Below are positions 36,901 through 46,142 of a DNA stretch of 64,000 nt, one piece after another. Under the pieces are notes generated by a model. It worked only from the letters and a program-made list of their open reading frames with translations, ran no database searches and was not told the DNA's origin. The position numbers and the translations under genes are program-made. Where the stretch lies: the NCBI GenBank assembly GCA_963682055.1, contig OY821745.1, forward strand, positions 11,973,501 through 12,037,500, read 5' to 3'. The first letter of the stretch is position 1. Each line of letters starts with the position of its first letter. The DNA comes from Primula veris (taxonomy: Eukaryota; Streptophyta; Magnoliopsida; Ericales; Primulaceae).

Positions 36901-39362
36901 CTACATGGAAAAATGAATTTAAGAGGTGGGAAATTGAGGACATTCCACTTTATGACTTTTATTCGATGAAAGCTGATAGCCGAGTGCAACAGTTGGATGT
37001 TTTGAAGCAGTGGGCAGGTCAGTAAGTAAATTTAGGCCTTCTTTGGCTACAGCTTATAAGCTCTTCTTTTTTTGCTTTTGCTTAAAAGTGATTGGTTAAA
37101 CAACTTCAAACTTTTTTATTTGTCCCTGTAAAAGCTAGAAGCTTTAAGCTGGATAAGCCCACCTGTTCTTTTACGTAAAAAATATCTTGCTTTCCCGCCT
37201 AAAATCTGCCACAATTTAGATCTATATAGGCTTGTTTGGTTATATCATATAATATCAGTTTGTTTGTTTTGTTCTTTTTGGTCTAAAGGTAGACTCCATT
37301 TGGTTGACCAGCGTTAAAGCTGAGAGTTTCCTTGTTTATTTGCTTGAATAAATCTTGAAGCTTTAAACTGGATTAACCTAGGTTTTCTTCTGAACCTCAA
37401 AAAATCCGGCTTCTTTTGAGGTTTGGTGCTGGTTATGATTGTATAGGCATGTTTGGTGCTGGTTTTCTTTTGAGGTTTTAACATTTTATTGTTTATAACT
37501 TTTTTATGTTGGAAGTAACAAGTATTCAATTTTTGAACCCGTGAGCAACTAACCATCCATCTTAGCCATTTTTGTCATGGTTTCCAAAATTGTTTTCTGA
37601 TATTACTTATTTCAAGTGGTGCCGAAACTTTGTTTGAGTTGGGTTCTTTATTGGTTTCTTTACTAATTATTCTGAGTTTCAATTTACCAAAAGAAACTCA
37701 AAAGAAAGGCATCTTTAAACAAGGCTTTTGGCGATTTACATTTCCGGAAAATGCAACTAGCAACTCCAAGAAGACAAGTATGTTAGCGAACTATAAGCTC
37801 AAAGAAACTGTATACTTAGAAAAAGAGCTTGCATCCAACAGATCTCTAAAGTTACTTCTATAGTACTGCTAAAGATATCATTCCTTGTTTGGCTCCACCA
37901 GGTTGTTTACAAATAACATTCACCCTTTTTATTTGTTTAGTAGTTAAATTATAGGCGAGTAATGTGTCTTTCTCATTTTGTTAACACGTTGAAGTTGTCA
38001 TTCAGAGCTAGTTATTAATAAAAAAAATCCTGATCTTCTCCTGCAGGTCAGAAGAGTATTCTTTTTATAGGATATCAGCAATTCTCATTGATAGTATGTG
38101 ATGACGAGGCCAATGAAACGACTGCTTCTTGCCAAAAATTTCTTCTCCAAACTCCTTCCATATTAATATTGGACGAAGGTCATACCCCGCGAAATGAGGA
38201 AACTTATGTACTTAGCTCTCTAAAAAAGGTTCAAACACCCAGAAAAGTTGTCCTTTCAGGTACATTATATCAAAATCATGTAAAAGAAGTTTTCAACATA
38301 TTTGATCTCGTCCGTCCAAAGTTTCTAAAGCAACCTAGCTCACGTGCAATTATCAAGCGGATTTTAAGCAAAGTTTCTAGTACAAAAAAGCACGAGAATC
38401 TGGAAAATTCTTTTTACGAATCGGTGGAGTCTACACTGCGTAATGACAATATTTTCAAGAGAAAGATAGCAGTTATTCAGGACTTGAGAGAGATGACTAG
38501 CAAAGTTCTCCACTTCTATAAAGGTGATTTTCTTGATGAACTTCCGGGTATTATAGACTTTACCGTTTATCTCAAACTTAGCAAGAAACAAAAAGAGGGA
38601 GTGAAAGAGTTAAAGAAATTAAACCAGAGGTTTAAGGTAATCTCAGAAGGGTGTGCTCTTTATGTGCATCCCAATCTTAGAAACCATTTAAAAAAAGCTT
38701 CAAGAAAAGAAAGAGAAGGGCTTGAGGTTGCGAAGATGGACCAAGCTATTGATAATTCGGATATTAACGATGGGGTAAAATCAAAATTCTTCCTTAATCT
38801 CCTCAGCTTATGCGAAACTACAGGAGAAAAGCTACTAGTTTTTGGTCAATACATACAACCCCTTAAATTTCTAGAAAGGCTCACTGTGAAAAGCAAAGGT
38901 TGGTGTGTGGGTAAAGAGATATTTGTAATAACCGGCGACTCTAGTTCCGAAAGTAGAGATTCTTCTATGGAACAGTTTAACAAGTCTGCAGCTGCTAAAG
39001 TCTTTTTTGGTTCAATTAAAGCATGTGGGGAAGGAATATCTTTAGTGGGTGCCTCGCGAATAATAATATTAGACGTTCATTTAAACCCGTCGGTGACCCG
39101 TCAAGCTATAGGCCGTGCTTTTCGACCAGGTCAAGAAAGGAAAGTGTATGTGTATCGATTAGTAGCTGCTGAGTCACCTGAGGAAGATGATCATTCGATA
39201 TGTTTTAGAAAGGAAAGTATAGCGAAGATGTGGTTTGAGTGGAACGAGTGTTGTGGAGAGAGAGAGTTCGAGATGCGTTCTTTGGATGTGAGAGAGTGTG
39301 GTGATGAGTTCTTGGAGTCCCCAAAGCTGAGCGTGGATATCAAATCGTTATACCAAAGGTAA
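30914..39362 (+). CDS. SNF2-type chromatin remodeller, DRD1/CLASSY family (DRD1-like favoured)
   Basis: Six coding exons inferred: 30914-30956, 31699-32111, 32757-33236, 34298-34453, 36567-37017 and 38047-39362. All have GT..AG borders and joins in frame, giving 952 residues. Residues 1-312 are a charged, poorly ordered N-terminus with a SUMO-interaction-like [10 protein letters not shown] (115-124) and an acidic stretch before a WKEMNLALE motif. A small Cys/His cluster follows (C330, H332, C344, C347). The ATPase starts near 405: Walker A APGSGKT (about 441-447), DEGH box (557-560), and helicase motif [14 protein letters not shown] (866-877). The family works with Pol IV or Pol V in RNA-directed DNA methylation in the nucleus. 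Length is close to DRD1 (about 890) and shorter than CLSY1-4. Separation of DRD1 from CLSY3/4 needs a tree. Confidence 0.85.
32186..32420. mobile_element. Stowaway-like MITE in an intron of the DRD1/CLSY gene
   Basis: 235 bp. The left end is CTCCCTCCGTCTC, the right end is its imperfect complement (GGGATGGAGAGAG), and it is flanked by TA on both sides. It lies 75 bases after the donor site at 32112, so it makes up part of intron 2 of the coding region. Confidence 0.85.
34454..36566 (+). other. Large intron of the DRD1/CLSY gene
   Basis: 2.1 kb without a supportable gene. Near 35380-35500 is a GC-richer repeat-like patch with recurring CCGCC and CTGCTTAAT. Near 36225-36400 and again at 37035-37330 (next intron) are sequences with GCCT..TTTGGTTACAGCTT, which resemble degenerate ends of common plant hAT-type MITEs. 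The resemblance is weak. Confidence 0.4.
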
Positions 39363-39599
39363 CTCAGAACTTATTATGTTATTTTTTAATTTGTTACTTT
39401 GTTTTTGGGGAAACTGAGACGTACATGGCAAGAACTCTGATAAGTCCAAATCAGTACTATCTTTGAGTGTTTATTTAATTGTTATTTGATTATCTTGTAA
39501 TCTATTTTATCTCAGAAATTCTTAGCATATAGGGCTAGTCGTTGTTGATGATGAAGTATTAACCTTGTCTCTTTATCTAGTTTAACACTAAATAGATAT

Positions 39600-39712
39600 T
39601 GATGGTAATCATGGCATTGAATTCATCAATGAGAAAGTAGACATCAGATCACTGTACCAGAGGTTCTGTAAGAGTCGGGATCTTTTAATTCTGTTCATTT
39701 CTTATTTTATTA
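39600..39712 (+). pseudogene. Duplicate of the C-terminal codons of the DRD1/CLSY gene
   Basis: About 240 bases after the gene's stop, a short frame reads GIEFINEKVDIRSLYQRF. It parallels the true C-terminus [20 protein letters not shown]. The true stop TAA itself overlaps a good splice-donor string (AGGTAACT). This could be an alternative last exon, with a donor GTAAGA at about 39668, or the remnant of a tandem second gene. Confidence 0.5.
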
Positions 39713-39795
39713 TCTAAATAAGGGGAGTCTCCAAATCAGACTAGATGTTCTCATTTGTTCTCCAATGATACTAAATTACTAAGGATACAATCATA

Positions 39796-39933
39796 TGATA
39801 GGGAAAATGACGTGGTGTGTAACTAAAATACACTCATTGTTCATATATATTAAAAGTGGAGTAATATCCAAAATTACACTACTGGTCCTTCAAATTACAA
39901 TATAAAATAGATATGAACTAATAACCCTTAACA
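39796..39933 (-). repeat. 3' LTR of the Copia element
   Basis: 138 bp, bounded by TG and CA and very similar to 61271-61407. It sits about 430 bases downstream of the remodeller gene stop. Confidence 0.9.
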
Positions 39934-40573
39934 CCCCTCTCAAGCTGGAGCATACAAATCAAAAATGTCCAGGTTGGAACACATTTCCTAGACTAAAAGC
40001 CGAGTCAAGGACTTTGTCAAAATATCTACCAATTGAAACTCAGAACGCACGAAACGGGTACACAAATCCTTCCGAATAATCATATCGCGAATGAAATGTC
40101 AGTCGACCTCAATATGCTTAGTCCTCTCATGAAAAACCGGATTATTAGCAATAAACATAGTGGACTGATTATCACAAAACATAGGCATCGGTTTGGTAAC
40201 TGGCACACCAAAATCACAGAGAAGCGAACGAACCCATAACATCTCGGAAGCAGTATAAGCCATAGCACGATACTCAGCCTCAGCACTGGAACGAGCAACA
40301 ACATGTTGCTTTTTACTACGCCACGTAACAATATTACAACCAATAAACGTACAATATTCAGAAGTGGAACGTCTATCTGAGCTATCTCCAGCCCAATCAG
40401 CATCACTAACACCCGTAATAGATAAAGAAGATGAGCGATATAGTAAACCACGACCAGGCACACCTTTTAGATAACGTAAGATACGACAAACAACATCAAA
40501 ATGTGGATAACGAGCAGCATGCATGAACTAACTGACCACTCCCACTGTGTAAGCTATATCTGGACGAGTAACA
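39934..40573 (-). pseudogene. Copia RNase H region
   Basis: The minus-strand frame 40524-40099 encodes the Copia RNase H: SDADWAGDSSDRRSTS, then SSAEAEYRAMAYTASEMLW, then FCDNQSTMFIANNPVFHERTKHIEVD. These are the usual catalytic Asp/Glu motifs. The reading frame is open over these motifs but is cut off from the RT by the insertion of element 2. Confidence 0.88.
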
Positions 40574-40578
40574 GTAAG
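40574..40578. repeat. Target-site duplication of element 2 (left)
   Basis: GTAAG, repeated at 58189-58193 on the other side of element 2. It proves insertion into the older Copia copy. Confidence 0.95.
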
Positions 40579-41182
40579 TGATAAAGCCATAACTTTGGTC
40601 GGTCGCGTTAGGCTTTTCAACAATGATATAATGGTAAATCAACCGTGAATAAATGATACTTCCTGATCTTTATTATTGCTCGGATTATTGTCCTTGTTTG
40701 GACTATTACATTTGCTCGGATTATTGTCCTTGTTCGGACTATTACATTTGCTCGGATTAGTATTTCGGTTTTACAATTGTGCTCGATATGACTATTTAAT
40801 CTCTCGTCTTGATCTTTCTCCCCTTTTATTCGGTGCTCGGCTGTCTTTTCTCGGTTTATTTCTCGAAGTGATATGCTTTGGTTAGTTTCTCTCTTTTCTT
40901 AACTTCTCTCTATATTTTTTGGATAGATTTTCTGGTCCTTTTCTAGGAGGGGTAGTTGGCTATTTATAGGCAACTGCGCCTTCTAGGATATTGACAAATG
41001 TCTTCATCCCAGGGATTTTTCAGACATGGGTCCCCATTTGATTGGGCTTGGGCTTTTGGTAGTAACACCTCAATTCCTATAAAAAGTATGAGATGACCCA
41101 TTTAAGCGTTGGATACCCATTTATAAAGTGGGTTGATTATTACCCGAATAAAATATTCGGGTCTAATTTTTATGTTCTATCA
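40579..41182 (-). repeat. 3' LTR of element 2
   Basis: 604 bp, bounded by TG and CA. It has TATAAATAGCC in its minus-strand U3/R near 40960. About four differences from 57585-58188. The first bases (minus strand, TGATAGAACATAAAAATT) match the LTR start of element 1. Confidence 0.95.
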
Positions 41183-41364
41183 AGTGCTCCCTGACTTCCT
41201 CGGCGTGGTTTCCATGTCGGGGGAGTCATGTTTGGTTTGCCGATAACGTTACTTCGGTCTTGTCCTTCCCAATGCTTCATCGAGAAACGCAATAGACTTA
41301 TGACGGTTCCCAGGGGGGCACATTTAATGTTTCCTATCTAATATCTTTCTTCGAGGAAAAATCC

Positions 41365-41370
41365 TATAAA
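41365..41370 (+). promoter_or_regulatory. TATA box of gene A, element 2
   Basis: TATAAA followed by GGGG, about 60 bases before the ATG at 41426. Confidence 0.7.
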
Positions 41371-41425
41371 GGGGTGTGCTCCCCCCATACATAGGCATTT
41401 TACTTACTAATTTGCTCGTGACATA

Positions 41426-41746
41426 ATGGCTTCTTCAGGTTCTACTGGTGAGAGCTCCTTTAATTATATTTCATATTTAGAAACGGAAATCAAGAAATCT
41501 CGTACCGCGAATAAGAAACTCGTGGCCAAGGTTTCAGACTACAAGAAAAGGTTGTCTAACATGGATTCTGATCATCATGTGACGATGGCCGATCGGGATT
41601 GGGCCTACGAGCATATAAAGAAGCTCGAGGCTAATCTGGCCAAGCAGAAGGCAGCAAAAAGGGCCTATAAGCTTGCCTTCAAAGAGTTGCATGCTCGGTC
41701 TAAACCGAGTTCGGATGACGATGAAGAAGGCTGTTCCTCGAAATAA
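41426..41746 (+). CDS. Antisense gene A of element 2: 106-residue coiled-coil protein
   Basis: Single exon from the ATG at 41426, which fits the TATA spacing. The N-terminal part (FNYISYLETEIKKSR) and the tail (AKRAYKLAFKELHARSKPSS, then an acidic DDDEE) frame a charged helix. The same tail in gene B shows that A and B arose by duplication inside the element. The element 1 copy is frameshifted. Function unknown; no catalytic motif. Confidence 0.75.
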   Translation: MASSGSTGESSFNYISYLETEIKKSRTANKKLVAKVSDYKKRLSNMDSDHHVTMADRDWAYEHIKKLEANLAKQKAAKRAYKLAFKELHARSKPSSDDDEEGCSSK

Positions 41747-41992
41747 TTAGTCTTTTGTAATTTCTGTCGTAATTTCTCTTGAATGGGGAGTCTTCTCCTC
41801 AGTTGTAATCGAAGTTTTTGAAATTAATAAAATATTTCCCTTTCCTTGTTCTTGTCTGTTTATCTTCTTGATGTCTTTTTGGATGACTTTAATTGGATTT
41901 GGAACTGTGGTTAATTCGCCTTAAATGCTCTTGGGAAGTTCAAGAGGTTGTATTTATTTGAGATGACCTTTGATCTACTCCTTGTTTCTTCT

Positions 41993-41999
41993 TATAAAA
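41993..41999 (+). promoter_or_regulatory. TATA box of gene B, element 2
   Basis: TATAAAA followed by GGGGACTG, 51 bases before the ATG at 42050. The box and the following GGG are conserved in element 1. Confidence 0.75.
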
Positions 42000-42049
42000 G
42001 GGGACTGTCCCAGTATTCTTTATGCAGTTCATTCTTTATTAACGAACAA

Positions 42050-42388
42050 ATGGCTTCTCCTCTTGAAAACTATGGTGACAACCTTCCTGAATACGTTGCC
42101 CGTCTGGAAGAGGAAGTTCAGAAGGTGTGTTATCTCGAGAAGAGGGTTGCCCGGCTGTCGGTGGAAGCTCGTCGAGCCGCCGAACTAGACGAGCGATTGG
42201 ATGCCCTAGAGAAGGAGCACCAGAGGTCTTTGCTCGACAGTATTCGTGCTCGTGCCCGGATCAAAGAGCTCGAGGCCTCCAGAGATAGGCAGCTTGCTTC
42301 CAAGAGGGCTTACAAATTAGCCCTTAAGGAAGTGTATGCTCGGTCGAAAAGGAAGCCGAATGACGAAGCGGGCCCTTCTATGAAATGA
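42050..42388 (+). CDS. Antisense gene B of element 2: 112-residue coiled-coil protein
   Basis: I choose the ATG at 42050 (MASPLENYGDNLPEY) because it matches the start and length in element 1. The longer frame open from 41948 would begin upstream of the TATA box. The protein is a near-continuous charged helix (AARLEEEV, ERLDALEKEHQRSLL, IKELEASRDR) ending KRAYKLALKEVYARSKRKP. The stop is followed by T-rich sequence and AATAAAG near 42450, a likely poly(A) signal. Function unknown. Confidence 0.8.
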   Translation: MASPLENYGDNLPEYVARLEEEVQKVCYLEKRVARLSVEARRAAELDERLDALEKEHQRSLLDSIRARARIKELEASRDRQLASKRAYKLALKEVYARSKRKPNDEAGPSMK

Positions 42389-42932
42389 TTTTATTGTTTT
42401 CATTGTATTTCCTCTTTGTGCTTCTTCTGTAACGAAGTATCAACCAATCAATAAAGATTTCTTTTTCTTGTTTATATCTGAATTACTTTCCCAATGCAAT
42501 TTATTTTGACTGCGCACGCTTGTGGCCTCATTAATGCTTTTCTTGGGCCTTGCGTTTGATCTTATCCATTGGACCTTCTTACTCTTTATATCTAGGGACC
42601 AATAGGATTTCTTGAGCCTTGTGCATAAAAAATCTTATTCACCAGAGTTTTCTTGAGCTTCGTGCAAAAGATCTGGGATATTTATTTGAACCTAATGCCT
42701 TTCCCCAGAAATGACGCGTGTTTCAATGCCATTATTACTTGCCCTCTTTAAATATTGGTAAGAATCCAAGCATTTTGTGAACAAGAGTGGCTTTTAATTA
42801 CTCACGCTCTTTAGAGTCTTTTGGGAATCCAAACGTTTTTCTTGAACAGACACCTCTTTTGAGTGCCGTCGCTTCTGAATACCCATTGGCGAACGGTTGC
42901 GACTCTCAATCCCAGCCCTCATCTAATTGATC

Positions 42933-42940
42933 TATAAATA
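42933..42940 (+). promoter_or_regulatory. TATA box of gene C, element 2
   Basis: TATAAATA, as in element 1. The first in-frame ATG (42953) is only 13 bases downstream, too near to lie in the transcript. Confidence 0.65.
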
Positions 42941-42952
42941 CCTGCTTAGAGC

Positions 42953-43318
42953 ATGGTTTCATCCACAATTCTCATCATATTATTTTCCCCCATATATAGA
43001 CCCTCATCTTATAATTTCCCTAAGATATCTGGTCCTTTCACCCAATCAGCATTAGCTTTGCAAGTGGAGGCCTTTGAAGCCTCATATAACCATGTACAAA
43101 GGCTGTTGAGAGATGCCGAGGAGGAATTGAAGGTGATGCGTTATCACCATACCGAGATGGTTCGAAAATTAACTTGGCTAAGATCCGAACTGGCTTACTG
43201 CCGACGTGCTCGTCAGGCTCTAGTCGAAGAGAATGAGATGCTAAGGGGGAACCCGACACTGAGGGACAGGGATGTCTCTGCCGGGCCCTCTCATCGATAC
43301 CGATCGACTTCCCCCTAA
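42953..43318 (+). CDS. Antisense gene C of element 2: coiled-coil protein, start uncertain
   Basis: The conserved body begins near 43050 (LQVEAFEASYNHVQRLLRDAE) and continues through LTWLRSELAYCRRARQALVEE to the tail AGPSHRYRSTSP. The start used in element 1 corresponds to an ATA here (near 43025), so the natural start may be lost. The ATG at 42953 is the only upstream option and would add unrelated residues. Function unknown. Confidence 0.6.
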   Translation: MVSSTILIILFSPIYRPSSYNFPKISGPFTQSALALQVEAFEASYNHVQRLLRDAEEELKVMRYHHTEMVRKLTWLRSELAYCRRARQALVEENEMLRGNPTLRDRDVSAGPSHRYRSTSP

Positions 43319-44275
43319 CCTTCCCCCTTCTTTTTTTCCTTTTTCTCTGCTTTTCCCCATCTTTTCCCATCTCTTTCTTTTTCTTCTTTTTATTTCTCTG
43401 TTTCCATCATTTCTTCCTCTTCCTCTCTTGTGTTTTTTTTTTATACTCTGTTCTCTCGTACTTTTTATTCTTTTCTTTTCCCCTTTCTTTTTTGTTTCAT
43501 TGACTTCCTTTTTAGTTGTCTGTCTCCTTCATCTCTTTATCTTCTTCTCATCTGTTTTTCTTCTGTGCCTCCTCTTTCTTTTTCTTCATCTTCTCTCCCA
43601 TCACTCTTTTTTTTTTTTTTCTTTTTTTTTTTTTTTGCACCACTACGATGTAACAATCAGCCCTGTGATCCCAAGGGTTTTGTGTTACATTTAGGGTTGG
43701 TCATTTTTCTTTTTGACTCTTCTTTCTTATCACTTCTTCTTTTCTTGCACTCTTCTTCTTTTCCTCTTCTTGCTTTTCCTTTCTCTTTCTTCTTACTTTT
43801 TCTTTTTGGCGTCTCCTGCTCACTTGGTCAGCTGATATAGTTGATCCTTTGCCTGATCTTCTGTACTAGCTCTTCTCGGATGTAATAGATCTTTTCGGAT
43901 GTAATAGATCTTTTCGGATGTAATAGGTTTTCTTTTCGGATGTAATAGGTTTTTATCTCGGATGTAATAGGTTTTCTTTTGATGTAATGAACAATGATGT
44001 ATTCCATCTTCATTAATGAAAAGTATTTTTGCCCTTTTATTTTTGCATTTCTTTTTATATTGTACCTGTGGTTTGTTGTTTGTCTGGAAGCTAGATATTT
44101 GAATATCTCGTCTTTATTTCTTCTGCACTGTAGTCTCAGATGTCAGTAGATGTCCCCATCACTATCAAACATATGTGCATGCTCCCTAGTAGGTCAGGAA
44201 ATGTGCATGCCCCCAAGCATGTCAGGAAATATGCAATTTCCCAAGAAAGTTCATAAAATATCATACTCTCCGTTC
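43319..44275. other. Spacer between genes C and D of element 2
   Basis: A pyrimidine-rich tract (43320-43640) is followed by CACTACGATGTAACAATCA, which is also present in element 1. About five copies of CGGATGTAATAG at 43875-43990 come next. Phe/Ser-rich ORFs here come from the composition. The GATGTAATAG units may serve as polyadenylation signals for gene C; that is inference. Confidence 0.65.
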
Positions 44276-44281
44276 TATAAG
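44276..44281 (+). promoter_or_regulatory. TATA box of gene D, element 2
   Basis: TATAAG, about 98 bases before the D start, the same spacing as in element 1. Confidence 0.65.
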
Positions 44282-44378
44282 TACTTCTCTTTTCTTTGGT
44301 AGTTTATCATCTCTTTTTTCTTTTTGCTTCTCTCTTCCTCAGCCCTTTATTTTCTTCCGTACTAAACAATTTCCCAGA

Positions 44379-44858
44379 ATGTCTGGACCTGTGGTGAGAT
44401 ATCATGCTCAGATGAAGGGCTTGGACACTGAGGTATCTCGGGTCCGCCGTCGGATGGCAAGGCTTGAGAAAGAGTATGGCGTTTTGGCCCTGAGCTTGTT
44501 CGGCTCTTATCCCGAAGAGACGGTGAAGTGGACCGAGATCTCGGCACTGAGTCGCCAGCTCGATCACTTGTTGCTACAGAGAAACCATCTGGCCAACTCT
44601 TGGTATGATGCCGAGGAAATTTGGGACCATTCTCAAGATGAGTTTGACAACTCTCCTCAAGGCCTAGCTAGCATAATGGTAAAGAATGCTCGGCTCGTGG
44701 AGCGCGTCAGGGTTCTTACTACGGAAAACAACAGGCTCTCCTCGGAGAATGACGATTTGGTCGCCATGAACGATTCCTACCAAGCTCGGTTGAATTGTTC
44801 TGCTCGTTTTGCTTTCTCTCGGTCTGGCAGTTCGGTTTTTCCACCCATTGATCCTTAG
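44379..44858 (+). CDS. Antisense gene D of element 2: 159-residue coiled-coil protein
   Basis: Single exon, ATG at 44379. It begins MSGPVVRYHAQMKGLDTEVS and ends AFSRSGSSVFPPIDP. The length is identical to the element 1 copy and no gap is needed to align them. Two helical segments (about 10-70 and 95-140) flank a conserved middle NHLANSWYDAEEIWDHSQDE. No transmembrane segment or catalytic signature is seen. I do not recognise it. Its conservation makes it the best candidate in the cluster for a selected product. Confidence 0.8.
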   Translation: MSGPVVRYHAQMKGLDTEVSRVRRRMARLEKEYGVLALSLFGSYPEETVKWTEISALSRQLDHLLLQRNHLANSWYDAEEIWDHSQDEFDNSPQGLASIMVKNARLVERVRVLTTENNRLSSENDDLVAMNDSYQARLNCSARFAFSRSGSSVFPPIDP

Positions 44859-45001
44859 ATTGGGCTGGTTTTCTTATGTATTTCCCCTTTTGCCATTTGT
44901 GTTTTATCTTCTGTATTTGATGAATCAGTTGTATCTTTTCGCGTCTCGTGCCTGTCTTGTGAACCATTGTAACGCTTCGTACTTTGTGCCTTTTGATTCT
45001 C

Positions 45002-45008
45002 TATAAAT
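45002..45008 (+). promoter_or_regulatory. TATA box of gene E, element 2
   Basis: TATAAAT, about 71 bases before the E start. The GCTCCC that follows is also conserved in element 1. Confidence 0.7.
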
Positions 45009-45078
45009 GCTCCCTATTGCCTGTATCTCATTACCAATTTCTACCTCTCTCTTGTTTTATAATTTGCTTTTGCGTGAG

Positions 45079-45441
45079 ATGGCTCCCGTCACTAGGTCTA
45101 CCTCCAAAAAGAAAGCCCTTATGGAAGAGGAGCCTACCTTTTTGCTACCTCGTCCCCCTGGCTTTGGGGAGGAGGATTTGACTCCTCTTCAACTAAAAGA
45201 AATTGAGATGTCATGGCTGAAACATGATCTCATGTGTGCTCGGACTGAAGCGAGGAGGTTTAAACAATATTGGGACGAGGAGGGCACTGCTCGTTTCAAG
45301 GCCGAGCAAAAATGCGAGTCTCAGTCTTACGCCTTGAAACAGGCTGAGATGGCGATTTCTCGTTTGGTTAGGGAGAAGGAGCGTCTGGAGGAACTTTTGG
45401 CGAAGAGGGATGTTGCTATGGGGGATAGTTCGAAAAAGTAG
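45079..45441 (+). CDS. Antisense gene E of element 2: 120-residue coiled-coil protein
   Basis: The ATG at 45079 is preferred over the open frame from 45007 because it matches element 1 and the TATA spacing. The basic N-terminus (MAPVTRSTSKKKAL) is followed by a proline-rich LLPRPPGFGEEDLTPL and a long helix (LKEIEMSWLKHDL, ARRFKQYWDEEGTARF, LVREKERLEELLAKRD). The segment EMSWLKHDLMCAR resembles LTWLRSELAYCRR of gene C, which hints at common origin. Function unknown; a nuclear location is possible from the basic N-terminus. Confidence 0.78.
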   Translation: MAPVTRSTSKKKALMEEEPTFLLPRPPGFGEEDLTPLQLKEIEMSWLKHDLMCARTEARRFKQYWDEEGTARFKAEQKCESQSYALKQAEMAISRLVREKERLEELLAKRDVAMGDSSKK

Positions 45442-46142
45442 GATAGGTGTATTTTCTTTTTCTGTTGTATTGTTTGTGTTTCCCCCTTTGTGGATGAATA
45501 AAACTTGTCTTGCACTTGATTCTGTCCTATTTTATTTCCTGTTTGCTTCTCTTTTATGTTTCTGAGCATACACCGAACAATATGCCCGGTTATCCCCCCG
45601 GAGAGCGTTGTTAGACTTGATGCTCCCTGTCGTCAAGCTAGAAACGGTCTTCGTCCACCTTGTTCGGTGTGCCCTTTTGGTAAGGATTGGTGGGGAGTCG
45701 AGGAACTTTAATCGGGGGATATTCTCGGTGTGATAGTAGTGGTAGCGTATGTGGGAAGCTTTTCGTGGTAGGGTCCACTGGCCGTTTATGTAGGTCTAAT
45801 GATGTGAACTGCCTTGGGTAGTGGGATACGCGCGGACGTGGCGAAATCTGGAGCGTTTATATGTTAAAAAGAGCAGCGGTTGTTGACTTTTGTATGGTTG
45901 GAAAAAAGGTAAACCTCTGTTACACGAAAGGACGGTTATTATTTTATTCCTTTTGTGACTCCACTCCTTTCTATTGTGCCAAGTAATCCTGTTTATTTTT
46001 ATCACAGAATTTGCTGAAGAAAATATCTCTCTCTCTCTAAAGCATATTCTTCCCGCCAAAAAGGAAAAGAGTTCGGCCGTTTGATCTAGGGTTTCGTGGT
46101 TTTGTTGGAAGACTTGCTGCTGTTCGCGCTTGCTTGCTCATA

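Noticed and set aside
37630..37863. 77-codon ORF inside the remodeller gene
   Set aside because: It lies in the intron between 37017 and 38047, has no domain match, and including it would break the family alignment at GQKSILF.
41948..42049. Longer N-terminus for gene B of element 2
   Set aside because: It would start upstream of the TATA box, and element 1 begins at the later ATG.
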